From: Aphelidium insulamus
Lineage: Eukaryota > Aphelidiomycota > Aphelidea > Aphelidiaceae
Reading direction: 5' to 3'
Assembly (NCBI GenBank): GCA_036784855.1
Contig: JAZDSV010000085.1
Coordinates: 1 to 39,671, forward strand
DNA length: 39,671 nt
Position 1 is the first letter of the stretch; each line of letters begins with the position of its first letter. Positions 19,973 through 28,986 of the stretch are shown in pieces. The notes under the pieces were generated by a model. It saw only the letters and a list, made by a program, of their open reading frames with translations, was not told where the DNA came from and searched no databases. The translations under genes and the position numbers were made by a program.

Positions 19973-21180
19973 TCACGATGGCGACACAATGTTTCCGCGC
20001 ACAATGTTTCTGTGCCGGTATCGCTCCCAGTACCTGAACTTGGTCTTGTACTGCACGGCTGGAAGATCACGTGGAGTGACGTACTTTGCAATTAAATCAT
20101 CCACAGCCACCATTGCCATTGGGAAGCCAATCGCAAGTAGAGGTAACAGCAACGAGATGGCGACATTGGCAGGCATCGCAGCAAACATTGATATTACGGC
20201 TGCACCAACAATAATGAGTGCGGATATTGTTGCCACCAGCTTTCTGTGCTCGAAAATTAGCTTAAAGAACTTCTTTTCACTATAGGCCAGTAAATCTCCC
20301 AGTGCGGGCAATTCTTCGGTTTGTGCATCAGTAAGACGCCAAGATTGCTCTCGCCATTCCAACTAGCTGGCACATTCTGTGCAGCAATATTGCATCGAGC
20401 AATGATGGCGGCATGGTGCTCATCAATGCGAAATGTGCAATCTGGATGCCTGAATGGACACGGAAAATGTGTATGTTGCGCTGGCTGGTTCTGCGCGTAG
20501 TCCAGTACGGCGGATAGATCCATTACGTGCCGTCCACAGGTTACCGGCATCTTTAGCGGTGCCATCAAGATATCGCACTCTGGCGGCGTATTAATGATCT
20601 CATTGGTAACTAAGTCCAACCTTGGCAGTGCAAAAACTTTCGGTGCAGGCAAGTTAGTGCTTTCCTCACCTGGAGTGTCATCAACGGCCACCACGAACGC
20701 ATCACTGAGTGAAAGCACCACTTGACTGGGATTGCCCTCGCCAACAACTCCTTGAACCGTCGGGTGAACCACAACAAGTACAATTTGTAAGGTCCCTTCT
20801 CTGCGAGGCGCCGGCATCTCGACGACATATCGCGTGGCACCGGCTTCTAGCGACAGTTGTTCATCAACTTCGGAACCATCTTTGCGATACGACAGGGGCA
20901 GAGTGCGGGCGACGAAGACGAAACCATCGGGCCGGTGCGCCACCCAGTCATCCATCGCATCGTCGCTCACTCCGCCAAATGGGCCAACATACGCGTCGAT
21001 CCGAGAGGCAAAGATTCCACTGTCATAGGCGCCGTCGACTTGTCCGCGTACGTCCACTAGATGACTGATCATTTCGTTTGGCTTGAACACCTTTGTAGGT
21101 TCATCCGCAGTCATGATGGCCGGCATGGCATAGCTGCTGTACGCATAGCACAGCAGCAGCAGCAGAAGTGCGCGCAGCAT
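19973..21180 (-). CDS. Secreted/membrane protein E with SP-RING/U-box-like zinc site
   Basis: Signal peptide at 1-18 (MLRALLLLLLCYAYSSYA), then a beta-rich region that loosely resembles the A-D module. Residues 200-250 hold ECDILMAPLKMPVTCGRHVM and HFPCPFRHPDC: Cys202, Cys215, His218, Cys241 and Cys248, with the PV...C.H...CP spacing of SP-RING (SUMO E3) or U-box domains. Exon 1 (21180-20374, 269 codons) ends near AAT. The coding signal then moves to another frame (20347-19973) with two hydrophobic segments (ISALIIVGAAVISMFAAMP, ISLLLPLLAIGFPMAMV) and a basic end. A 26-nt GTGCCA...GAGAG intron (20373-20348) would join them; its signals are weak, so an indel is the alternative. Without the join, exon 1 runs on to a stop at 20257. 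Function unknown. Confidence 0.65.
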
Positions 21181-21604
21181 TTTGATGCGTTGTTGGTTTG
21201 CGTGCTTTTCACTGGAGTTGCTGATTAAGGTCTTGAACGGAATGGACAACTCTCGCAATGGACGGCTGGCCTTCCATATGAATAGCGATATGTATGTATT
21301 CATGGGACAGCCTGGCGGTGTTGCCGGTGCGATAATTCAACACTTATGCAGTCCAGTTGTGTGTTCGTTCAAGTAATGCAATGTTGTCTACGAATTGCCA
21401 GGTTCTGCAGCTGTTATTTACTATCTGTTATCTATGTACTGGTGGTGTGTGCGGTACAGCGCTAAGCTTCAATACGTGCGCGTCTGCCACAATACTGTAG
21501 CCAGAGGAGCATTGTGCATATATACATGCATCTAAGGCGCTGGCAGTATTGGGCCGCATGGTTAAGCATTCAGATCCAATTCTATCTGGTATATCGCCTT
21601 AATA
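21181..21604. promoter_or_regulatory. Divergent spacer between gene E and URB2
   Basis: About 420 bp between two divergent start codons. I see no coding frame and no strong TATA box. ATGCATCTA near 21527-21535 contains the TGCATC word. It presumably holds both promoters. Confidence 0.4.
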
Positions 21605-24600
21605 ATGGCCGCAACAGAGTACGCGCGTCGTTTGGCCGCGGCTGCCACGGCGGACAGTGTGGCCGACACCCTCGCCTACATTGAAGCCGGTGCCGGGTCA
21701 TTTGTGCCTGACAAGCGGCGCCGCGACCTGGAGTGGGCGCTGGTGCGGCTGCAGCACTGGTCCGTCGGATCGGTTGAGGATGCAGACACCGTGGGCAAGG
21801 GTGGCCAGGCGGCGTCGGTGCATGACGCGCTGCTGCTGTGGCGCTTCGTGGCTCACATGATGTCCCGTTGGCGCGATGGCGTGGACGGCGCGGTCCCAGC
21901 CGTGTTTGTGCAGCCGTCAATGGTGCGGTTGCTGGTGGCGGTGGCGCGTGATGATTCCGGCATTGATGGTGCCAATACTGCTAAAGACATTGTCGCTGCC
22001 GTGGCCGACGCGTGGCTGGCAATTATGGCGCGGGATGATGCCGACAAGAGGGATGGAGGTGCTGTTGCAGGCGCGGTACAGTCATCACTGCTCCGCCCCA
22101 CCGTGGACACCATGCTCTCGTTACTCGAGGCCTTGATGCCATTTGCGGCAAGTGCCATTACATGCCCCGCTGGCCGCCGCATGCGCAGCCGACTCACGGC
22201 CGAACTGGTGTCCGCGGCACAGGGACACGCACAGCCACGCAAGGTATTTGAGCGCGCGTGTGCCAGTCTGCAGTGTGTCATGGACGGCGGTGTTGATCTG
22301 TGCGCCGCGCTGCTCTTCCACGCCGACAACTTGCCCGGTTTCGATGCTGTGTTGTCGGCCATCTGTGATTCTGCGGCAGGTCACCGCCGCGAGCAGCTGG
22401 GCTATCAGCGTCTCCTGCTCAGCGCTGCGACCAAGTTGACTGATCAGGCGAGACACTTGCCGGCGTTATTGCGCGCGTTTGTGCGGGCGGGTCGCGCCAC
22501 ACTCTCCGCGGGGAATTGGTACGCACGCCGGCGCTCCGAGTTCATGTTCTTCCGTGCCCTGCTGTTGCCGTACACATCTCCCTGCTCCTCCACTCCCGTC
22601 ACCAGTGACGAGCAGAGTGGCGCGGTGGTGGCCGGGATGCTTTGCGCGCTGATGGAGTGTGACATCCTCTCCTCCAGCAATGACAAGCTTTATGGCGATC
22701 AGCTGGCTATTCTCCGCGGTTGGATGGCCTCGGTGCCGGCGGTTCGTGGCAATGCCGCCGCCATCGCCTGGCTGGCACGAGTTGATGTGGGCGCTCTGTC
22801 CGTGGGGGATGGTGAAGCCACTGCTAGTAGTACCGCAATAGTGGACGACTCTGAAGTGTGGAGTTTGCTTTGCACGAGTGCCGACGCTCTCTATGCCGTG
22901 ATGGATGCGTGCGCCAAGTCGGGACGCTTTGTGGAATTCTTGCAGCAGATGTTGCGGCACTTTGGCGCTGTTGCCGTCGCGGACACGGCATTTGCCGACT
23001 CGACTGCGCTTTCGCAGCGTCTCGCCGATGCATTTGACCGTTTGACGGATACGCAGAAGCAGAACTGTTTGCGCGGTGCATTACCAAGTGCGGACCCTAA
23101 AGCTGGCAAGGCCGCAAAGCGGAAACGGGTCAAGACCGTGGCCGAGTTTGCGCACGCCTTGTTCACGCACTGTTTACACGCCAGCGACAACAACAATGCA
23201 AGTACGGAGGGCGCTGATCGTCGGGATAAGAAGCGGCAAAAGTCTTCATCATCAGCGGCTGCCATCACTGACAAGCAGCCGCTATCGGCGCAGTTTATTC
23301 ATGCGTGGCAGCATGTGTGCGGTGATGCCGAGGAGCGGCTGGAAGTCATCCAGAGGCTCACCAGAGAAGTGGCAACTGGCACGTCCTCCACCGCTGCACT
23401 AACTCAGTGTGCGCTCTTTTTCGAGTCGGTTGCCACTGATGAACAGTTTCTGATGGATAGCATAATGGCGGTGGTTGATCCTGGTGATGGAGAACATTCT
23501 GTGCCTTCAGTGGCTTTGCTGCAGATGTGGTCCCATCTGGCCGCAGTGCAACGACGTTGGCTACCACAAGACTGCCAAAAAATACTCGGCAAGCTGGAAT
23601 CAATCTACAACGATGGAGTTTCACTGTCAACGTTGGTATCTGACTCTGGAAGACCGTTAATGGAAAGAGTGCTTGCGCACGCTACCCTTCACCAACTACT
23701 TGCCATTGTGAAGAAGTGCCTAGCCACCGAATTCGACATTCCTACCTGGTTCTGTGCACTTGTTTCCAGGTATGGTGTTCTAGAGTTGTCATGATTTTGC
23801 CTCACCCTCTGTTAGGCAATATGATACGGAATTTAATACAATGGAGCCGCTGCTAAATAACTGGCCATTTTACTTGCAGGTAGCGGCGCAGTCCCTGAGA
23901 CAATCAAGTACACCTTCACACACAATGAAAGCATTGGTACTGGCATGCGTGGATGACGATAGCTTGCCGGTTGCTGGGGCCTCGAGTGTTGTGGACGCGT
24001 ACTTGAGCTGCAGTTCAGAGTGTCTGGCTGATGACATTTCAACAGCCATCGCGTCCAAGATTATGAATGGCGGCACCGACTTGGTCGCCACTGCCTGCAA
24101 GCACTGGGAAAAGTTGAGCAGTCACTTGCCACTCGGACAAATGATCGACGCCGCAATGAGCTCAACAGATTGCACCAATACCAATTTGAATACACTAGTC
24201 AAGCACCTGTCGCAGTCATCACGACAGGAGCTGTGGTCCACCTCAAGCTCGATTGTGATCCGGCTGGCTCTTCTGCGGAACGGTCACGACGCGCCACTGA
24301 ATGAAGTTTTGGACACGCTGCGAATAGCCGGTCATGGTGTGGTGGATAGCCATTCCGAGCTGACTGCTACTGTTTTACAGCGGCTGATCACGCGGCAAAA
24401 GCTGTCACATCGCCATCTGATGGACGTGGCAGCGCTTGCAATGGGTCCACTGGAATCATTTGACTCGCAGTGCCAACACCTAACAACCATGCTCAAGTTC
24501 CAGCCGGGCTGTGTGCGACTGCTACCACTATTTATCGGCGCCGTGTGCACAATGATGGAGCGATTACGCATACCAATGGCAGCCAAGGATCTGTCAGTAG

Positions 24601-24953
24601 CAGGCCGTCACCCAGCAGGTGACAAGGATACACAGAAAATTGCCGTCAGCACCCGTGCCGTATCCCTGATGCGTCTCTGCGCCGCCCTATCTGCCCATCG
24701 GTACAAGTCGGCCGTGAAGAAGCATGCCGTAGTCATTCTGCAAAACTACATCACCATTTTGCACTCTGACCGACCGTTTGCCGCGCATGCCGTGGACGCG
24801 GGGCTGCGCGAGGCAATGTACCTGCTGCTGGACACATGCGGCATGAATGAGAAGGAGGCGGCGGTGGTGCGCATGAGCACTGTTGGCAAAGCACTGTTCC
24901 GTGCGCTGCATGATGGCTATACACGGTTCCACAAGTTTACGGGAAAGATTTAG
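21605..24953 (+). CDS. URB2: URB2/NPA2-like nucleolar pre-60S biogenesis protein
   Basis: Large alpha-helical nucleolar protein of early 60S assembly. Two exons, 21605-23769 and 23816-24953, with a 46-nt intron (AG|GTATGG...TTAG|G), give 1100 residues. The join restores LVSRQYDTEF. The sequence is helix-rich throughout (HEAT-like), with a basic KRKRVKT stretch at about 502-508 and KKRQK shortly after, likely nuclear signals. The C-terminal block carries the family signature: a leucine-rich helix ILQNYITILHSDRPF, a LREAMYLLLDTCG segment and the ending VGKALFRALHDGYTRFHKF, as in Urb2/Npa2 proteins. The N-terminal two thirds is too diverged to assign by eye. The start is the first ATG of the frame, preceded by TTAATA. 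With PES1 it makes two 60S biogenesis genes in the window. Confidence 0.8.
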
Positions 24954-25070
24954 ACGATATACAACTATATTGCATACATATATATATGTATATATATATT
25001 TATGTATTTATGTGCTGTACGGTTATGTAGCAGTAAAAGGAGGCAAAGGGAACGACAAAGATTCACATTG

Positions 25071-25116
25071 CATCTGCATCCCGGATGCAAAAACGCATCC
25101 ATCCGGGATGCAGATG
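25071..25116 (+). promoter_or_regulatory. 17-bp perfect inverted repeat in the leader of ankyrin gene 1
   Basis: Arms CATCTGCATCCCGGATG (25071-25087) and its exact reverse complement (25100-25116) flank a 12-nt spacer. It lies 27 bp before the start codon, so it may be in the 5' UTR as an RNA hairpin or upstream as a DNA element. It contains GATGCA four times on one strand or the other. Confidence 0.7.
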
Positions 25117-25142
25117 GATTTCTTGTTCCCACAATCACGCAA

Positions 25143-26333
25143 ATGCACACGAAAAAATATTTTCTTGGCGCGCTGTTTTGCAGTGTGCTGCTGCTGGCTG
25201 CCATCTGTGCGCCGGTAGCGTCTGCAGCACGGTGGCGAGGGGTGCTGCCAAGACTTGGACTGGCTACAAAACCAGCAATTCGCGTCGCTGCTTCCACGCA
25301 ACAGGTTGCCGTCATAGACGACGCGTCGGGTACGGTGAGTCCATCGTGGATAAAGTCACCGGCAGAAGAAGCCGCCCCGAGTGACGGAAGCCATTTCCCT
25401 GACCCGTATCGAACGAGTAATCAACAATCCCAATTGCCGCCAACAGCGCATTCGCTGGCATCCACGCCAAGTGCTGGCGGTGCATTGGTCCCGGTGGTGC
25501 CTTCTATACCACGACCACTATCCGGAACACTTTCCCAACGAATGCAGCAACAGTTGATGAGATCTGGATCCTGGAGCGAAGAAGCGTATGCTAGACTATT
25601 GCAACAAATGAGGCGGTCCAGTAGCCAATCCTCGACGACCATATTCAGGTGCGACTCCGCTTTCCTTAATGAGCAGATACAAAGTGGCAATTTGGAGTAC
25701 GTAGAAAAGTGTGTACGTGCGCGAAGGGAGCTGGTCACGCGTAACGATCTTGTCCGAACTGACGAAGAGTTGCCACTCAACCTCGCAATCCAAGTCAACC
25801 ATAACGTAATAGCCATTCGGATGATTGAGCTTGGTGCGTCAATGAAGCTGACAAGCCGGCTGACTGGGCGCCGGCCAATTCACGAGGCGGCATTCCGTGG
25901 AAACCTGGAGATGTTTCGCTACCTGCTGACGTGCACCGTCAAGACCGTCGGCATACTGATGCCGAAACAAATTCTGCCGGATCCCAATGCACCGACCGCC
26001 AATGGCGACACGCCGCTCCATATCATTGTCAGGAAGGGTCACTTGGACTTGCTGCATTACTTGCTCCTTGAGTACAAGTCGCCGTACTACGTTGTCAACG
26101 TTGATGCACAGAATGCCGACGGTGACACGGCGCTCCATCTGGCTTATGGCAACAGCGATGCCCTTCAAATTTTGTCGCGTGCAAAAATAACACCCGAGCT
26201 ACTGACGAAAAAGAATAATCGGCAGCAAACCGTGCTCGACATGGCACTGAAACAGATGAACTTGTTAAAGTGGGAGTATTTGCATAGATTTTTCGGCCAG
26301 CATAGACGGCCGCACTATCTCACCAGCAAGTGA
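25143..26333 (+). CDS. Secreted ankyrin-repeat protein 1
   Basis: Single exon, 396 residues. The start at 25143 is chosen because MHTKKYFLGALFCSVLLLAA is a strong signal peptide; the longer frame upstream runs through the inverted repeat and is probably leader. Residues 30-190 are low complexity (Ser/Pro/Gln/Arg-rich). From about 185 there are four or five ankyrin repeats: ELPLNLAIQVNHNVIAIRMI, RRPIHEAAFRGNLEMFRYLL, GDTPLHIIVRKGHLDLLHYL, GDTALHLAYGNSDALQIL and a final degenerate one (RQQTVLDMALKQMN). No membrane anchor. AATAAA lies at 26338-26343, 5 bp after the stop. Ankyrin repeats bind proteins; a secreted version suggests action outside the cell or in a host. The same architecture follows in the next gene. 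Confidence 0.85.
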   Translation: MHTKKYFLGALFCSVLLLAAICAPVASAARWRGVLPRLGLATKPAIRVAASTQQVAVIDDASGTVSPSWIKSPAEEAAPSDGSHFPDPYRTSNQQSQLPPTAHSLASTPSAGGALVPVVPSIPRPLSGTLSQRMQQQLMRSGSWSEEAYARLLQQMRRSSSQSSTTIFRCDSAFLNEQIQSGNLEYVEKCVRARRELVTRNDLVRTDEELPLNLAIQVNHNVIAIRMIELGASMKLTSRLTGRRPIHEAAFRGNLEMFRYLLTCTVKTVGILMPKQILPDPNAPTANGDTPLHIIVRKGHLDLLHYLLLEYKSPYYVVNVDAQNADGDTALHLAYGNSDALQILSRAKITPELLTKKNNRQQTVLDMALKQMNLLKWEYLHRFFGQHRRPHYLTSK

Positions 26334-26566
26334 AGTAAATAAAGAGAGTTGAAATATGCACTTCGAATTAAGCTGCACAAGTCTATAGGGATATCAGTGC
26401 GCCCCCAAAGACTCTCATGAGCTTTCTGACGTTACAGCGGAGTAGTCGTGCTGCGGGACCTTATCATCAAGTCTAATACGGTAATATATAACATATTTAG
26501 ATTTGCATACGCTCTGGTAACTAACATGCATTTCGCCTCACGTGTTCTATCAAATATGGCTGGCTT

Positions 26567-26600
26567 GATTGGCTGGATGGATTTTATCACGCTGCATCTG
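26567..26600 (+). promoter_or_regulatory. Shared upstream element of ankyrin gene 2
   Basis: GATTGG (26567-26572), then GGATGG, then ATCACGCTGCATCTG (26586-26600). The same order, GATTGG-GATGG-ATCACGCTGCA-CTG, occurs in the promoter of secreted gene B (minus strand 15427-15397) with a spacer of 11 instead of 13 nt. It ends 32 bp before the start codon. Confidence 0.6.
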
Positions 26601-26632
26601 AAGCCGGCATCTTGCGCAAAGGAAAAAATAAT

Positions 26633-27906
26633 ATGCAACTACGCGCCGCATTTTTCGTGACATTTGTAGCGTGCACTGTGTGGGACTGGGCGCCAGTATT
26701 GGCGGGACCCACTTGTTACCTGAAGCGTTTAATTCCAAATGGCCTAGTGCGCCGAAAATCTCTCGATCCGCCTGCTGTAGCGCCGGTAGAGTTGAAGCTG
26801 CGCGTTCGCCGCCCGCCGACCGAATCGGATTTGCGCGCACTGGAGGGAGCATTGAGATCACAGGACGAGGAGGGTGCCATTAGCATTCTGGGCCGTATCA
26901 CGTCGCTCCCGCGGCCGGACGAACACTCTCCTGCCGTGCCGTGGCTGCATCTTGCCGCCGCACTGGACAGCTCGCCAGTTCTCGACAGCATAATCCGTAT
27001 GGCACCTCACACTCTATCCATGACTGATGGGCACGGTGCTACTGCACTGGATGTGGCAATATCGTTGCTGCACGTCAATATGGCACGTGCCATTGTTAAT
27101 GCTGGAGGTACAAGAGCTATAGAGAGCACCGCGTGCACGAAAGACGATTTATTGAATGCAATCGCCGAAAACGATGCGGCGAGAGTTGTCGAGTGCATCG
27201 CCGTTTACAGGGTGCCCGTAGGGTGTTTGCAGAAAATACTGCTGACGAGCCGCTGTTGAACGTGGCCATCAGGGGCGGTGGTCGGGACGGTATTGTGAAC
27301 GTTCTGCTGGCTGCCGGTGCGTCGGTTGATGACGCAGATGCAAAAGGATCACTGCCCATTCATCTGGCGGCTGTAAATGGCGATGCTAATTTACTGAAAT
27401 ACTTGTTGACGGAGAGACGAGTGGAGTCCAATGCACTTGACGGCGCTGGATGGGCACCGCTCCACTTAGCCATTAGAAACGGACACTTGGAATGCGTGAG
27501 CGTGCTCAGTAGCTTGAGTGACGAATATCTCGATGATCCAGTGGATATGAACGTAAGGGCAAGCAATCACGATACTCCACTGCACACCGTGGCCAAGATG
27601 GTTGAGTCAGATGCTTCGCAGCAAGAAAAATACCTCGAGATGGCTGCGATTATGCTTGATGCCGGGGCGTCATCGGACTGCTTTAGCGGCAAAGAAGGAT
27701 GGAAACCAATTCACTACGCGGCGTCTGTGGGAAACCTCGCAATGATTATGCTATTCCGTCGACGAGGAATCCATATTTCTGCCAAGACAATCACCGGTGA
27801 CAACATATTGCAGGTTGCGGCGAAATATGGTCAAGTGGACCTAGTAGAAATACTTTGCCATTGGCCACAGCTGTTTCGAGGTAAAGCGCTCACAATTTCT
27901 CAATGA
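26633..27906 (+). CDS. Secreted ankyrin-repeat protein 2, with an internal frame change
   Basis: Start at 26633 gives the signal peptide MQLRAAFFVTFVACTVWDWA. Ankyrin-like helices begin at about residue 95 (WLHLAAALDSSPVLDSII; GATALDVAISLLHVNMARAI; DDLLNAIAENDAARVVECI). Near 27205-27215 the coding signal moves to another frame, which continues EPLLNVAIRGGGRDGIVNVL, GSLPIHLAAVNGDANLLKYL, WAPLHLAIRNGHLECVSVL, DTPLHTVAKMV, WKPIHYAASVGNLAMIMLF and DNILQVAAKYGQVDLVEIL. Removing a 26-nt GTTGTC...TTACAG (27185-27210) restores the frame but deletes part of a good ankyrin helix, so a real indel or sequencing error is as likely. The 3' end is also uncertain: GTAAAG at 27881 could start a 38-nt intron, moving the stop from 27906 to 27941. 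No TATA box is evident. Confidence 0.7.
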
Positions 27907-28339
27907 ACTGCCGGACAGCGGACCCGCCGGGGCTTCGGTAATTGCTACTAGTGCATATAAGCGCCATACTGGTTCAAGCGAGTCTCACAGAGTATTTCGC
28001 TTGGCGGAAAATTTGGAAAAAGAATAATCCGCAATGAGATGTCGATCAATAAAGCTGGTAGTAATACTTAGGTTTTTTTGATCTGTTGGTGCCACTCTGT
28101 AGAGTTGAGCCGACATGTTGCGGCGCTGAGCACGGTCCGCCATACCACCATGTCAACACAGTAAACAATATCGACTCGACCATCCAACGCCTGGTACCAA
28201 CGTAGCTAACATAACATCAACGTTCCAACGGTGTTTACCACACATCCACGTTCCACAGTTGTCCACCACAACCATGCAGCCGTTGTATCTATGGATGGGC
28301 ACCGCCACCAAGCATGCTCAATAGCTGGTTCGACAAACC

Positions 28340-28772
28340 TCTCGAAAATCCGAAGTGACGGTGATACTCAATTGCACGTGGTGGCCAAGAGGGTTACGTC
28401 AGATGCCTTGCAGCAAGTTATATTTATTGCGATGACTGCCACTATGGAATGTCAATTGACTGCTAAGTTGGATCTAGGGAATCAACCACTTTTGGTTTTT
28501 CACCAGGGCAAATATACAATGATCAAGAAAAAGAGCTTTGCCAGTGGCCGCAGCTACTGAACAGATTACATTATTATTATCCATACCACCGCGTTGCACT
28601 TGGCGGCTGAATTGCACGACAACAATCCCGCCGTGCGATATTTGGTTGGTGCTGGTGCATCACAGTTAAAGGACAGGCATGAGAAGTTCCCACGAGATTA
28701 TGCCGCAGTCGAAAATTTTTGGGGAAACGTGCAAGTGCTATCTCGCGCAAGGAATCAGCCCAATTACATATA
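28340..28772 (+). pseudogene. Decayed copy of the 3' part of an ankyrin gene
   Basis: A frame at 28345-28560 reads SDGDTQLHVVAKRVTSDALQ and ELCQWPQLLNR, matching the HDTPLHTVAKMVESDASQQ and EILCHWPQLFR segments of ankyrin gene 2 in the same order. After a one-base frame change, 28588-28772 reads TALHLAAELHDNNPAVRYLV and VQVLSRARNQPNYI to a stop, a further ankyrin repeat and C-terminus that gene 2 itself lacks. No start or signal peptide. This is best read as a truncated paralogue; its last piece might alternatively be a distant 3' exon of gene 2. Confidence 0.6.
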
Positions 28773-28863
28773 GATTACGATGCAGTTCCCGAATGCAGTT
28801 TTACTTGAAGCCTTGAGCGAGTTATTGTTTGATGTGTGTGGAAATTGGTGCTTTCCCTGCTGC

Positions 28864-28871
28864 TATAAATA
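28864..28871 (+). promoter_or_regulatory. TATA box of the RhoGEF gene
   Basis: TATAAATA, about 115 bp upstream of the RhoGEF start codon. A (CATA)n run at 28950-28969 lies in the probable 5' UTR. Confidence 0.6.
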
Positions 28872-28986
28872 GACACGTCCCTTAATAGCAGCCACTTGCA
28901 CGCTTGTTCTCCATATTATATAATAATATTAACTAGTATACACACACTACATACATACATACATACATATACAAGTATACAATAGC

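Noticed and set aside
20363-20373. An 11-nt GT-AG intron in gene E
   Set aside because: It fits the frame but is far below any plausible intron size; a 26-nt intron or an indel is preferred.
25071-25116. CRISPR-like or terminator reading of the inverted repeat
   Set aside because: Single palindrome in a eukaryotic leader; no spacer-repeat array anywhere in the window.
25002-25142. Longer N-terminus of ankyrin protein 1
   Set aside because: It would bury a strong signal peptide and read through the inverted repeat; the ATG at 25143 is more likely.
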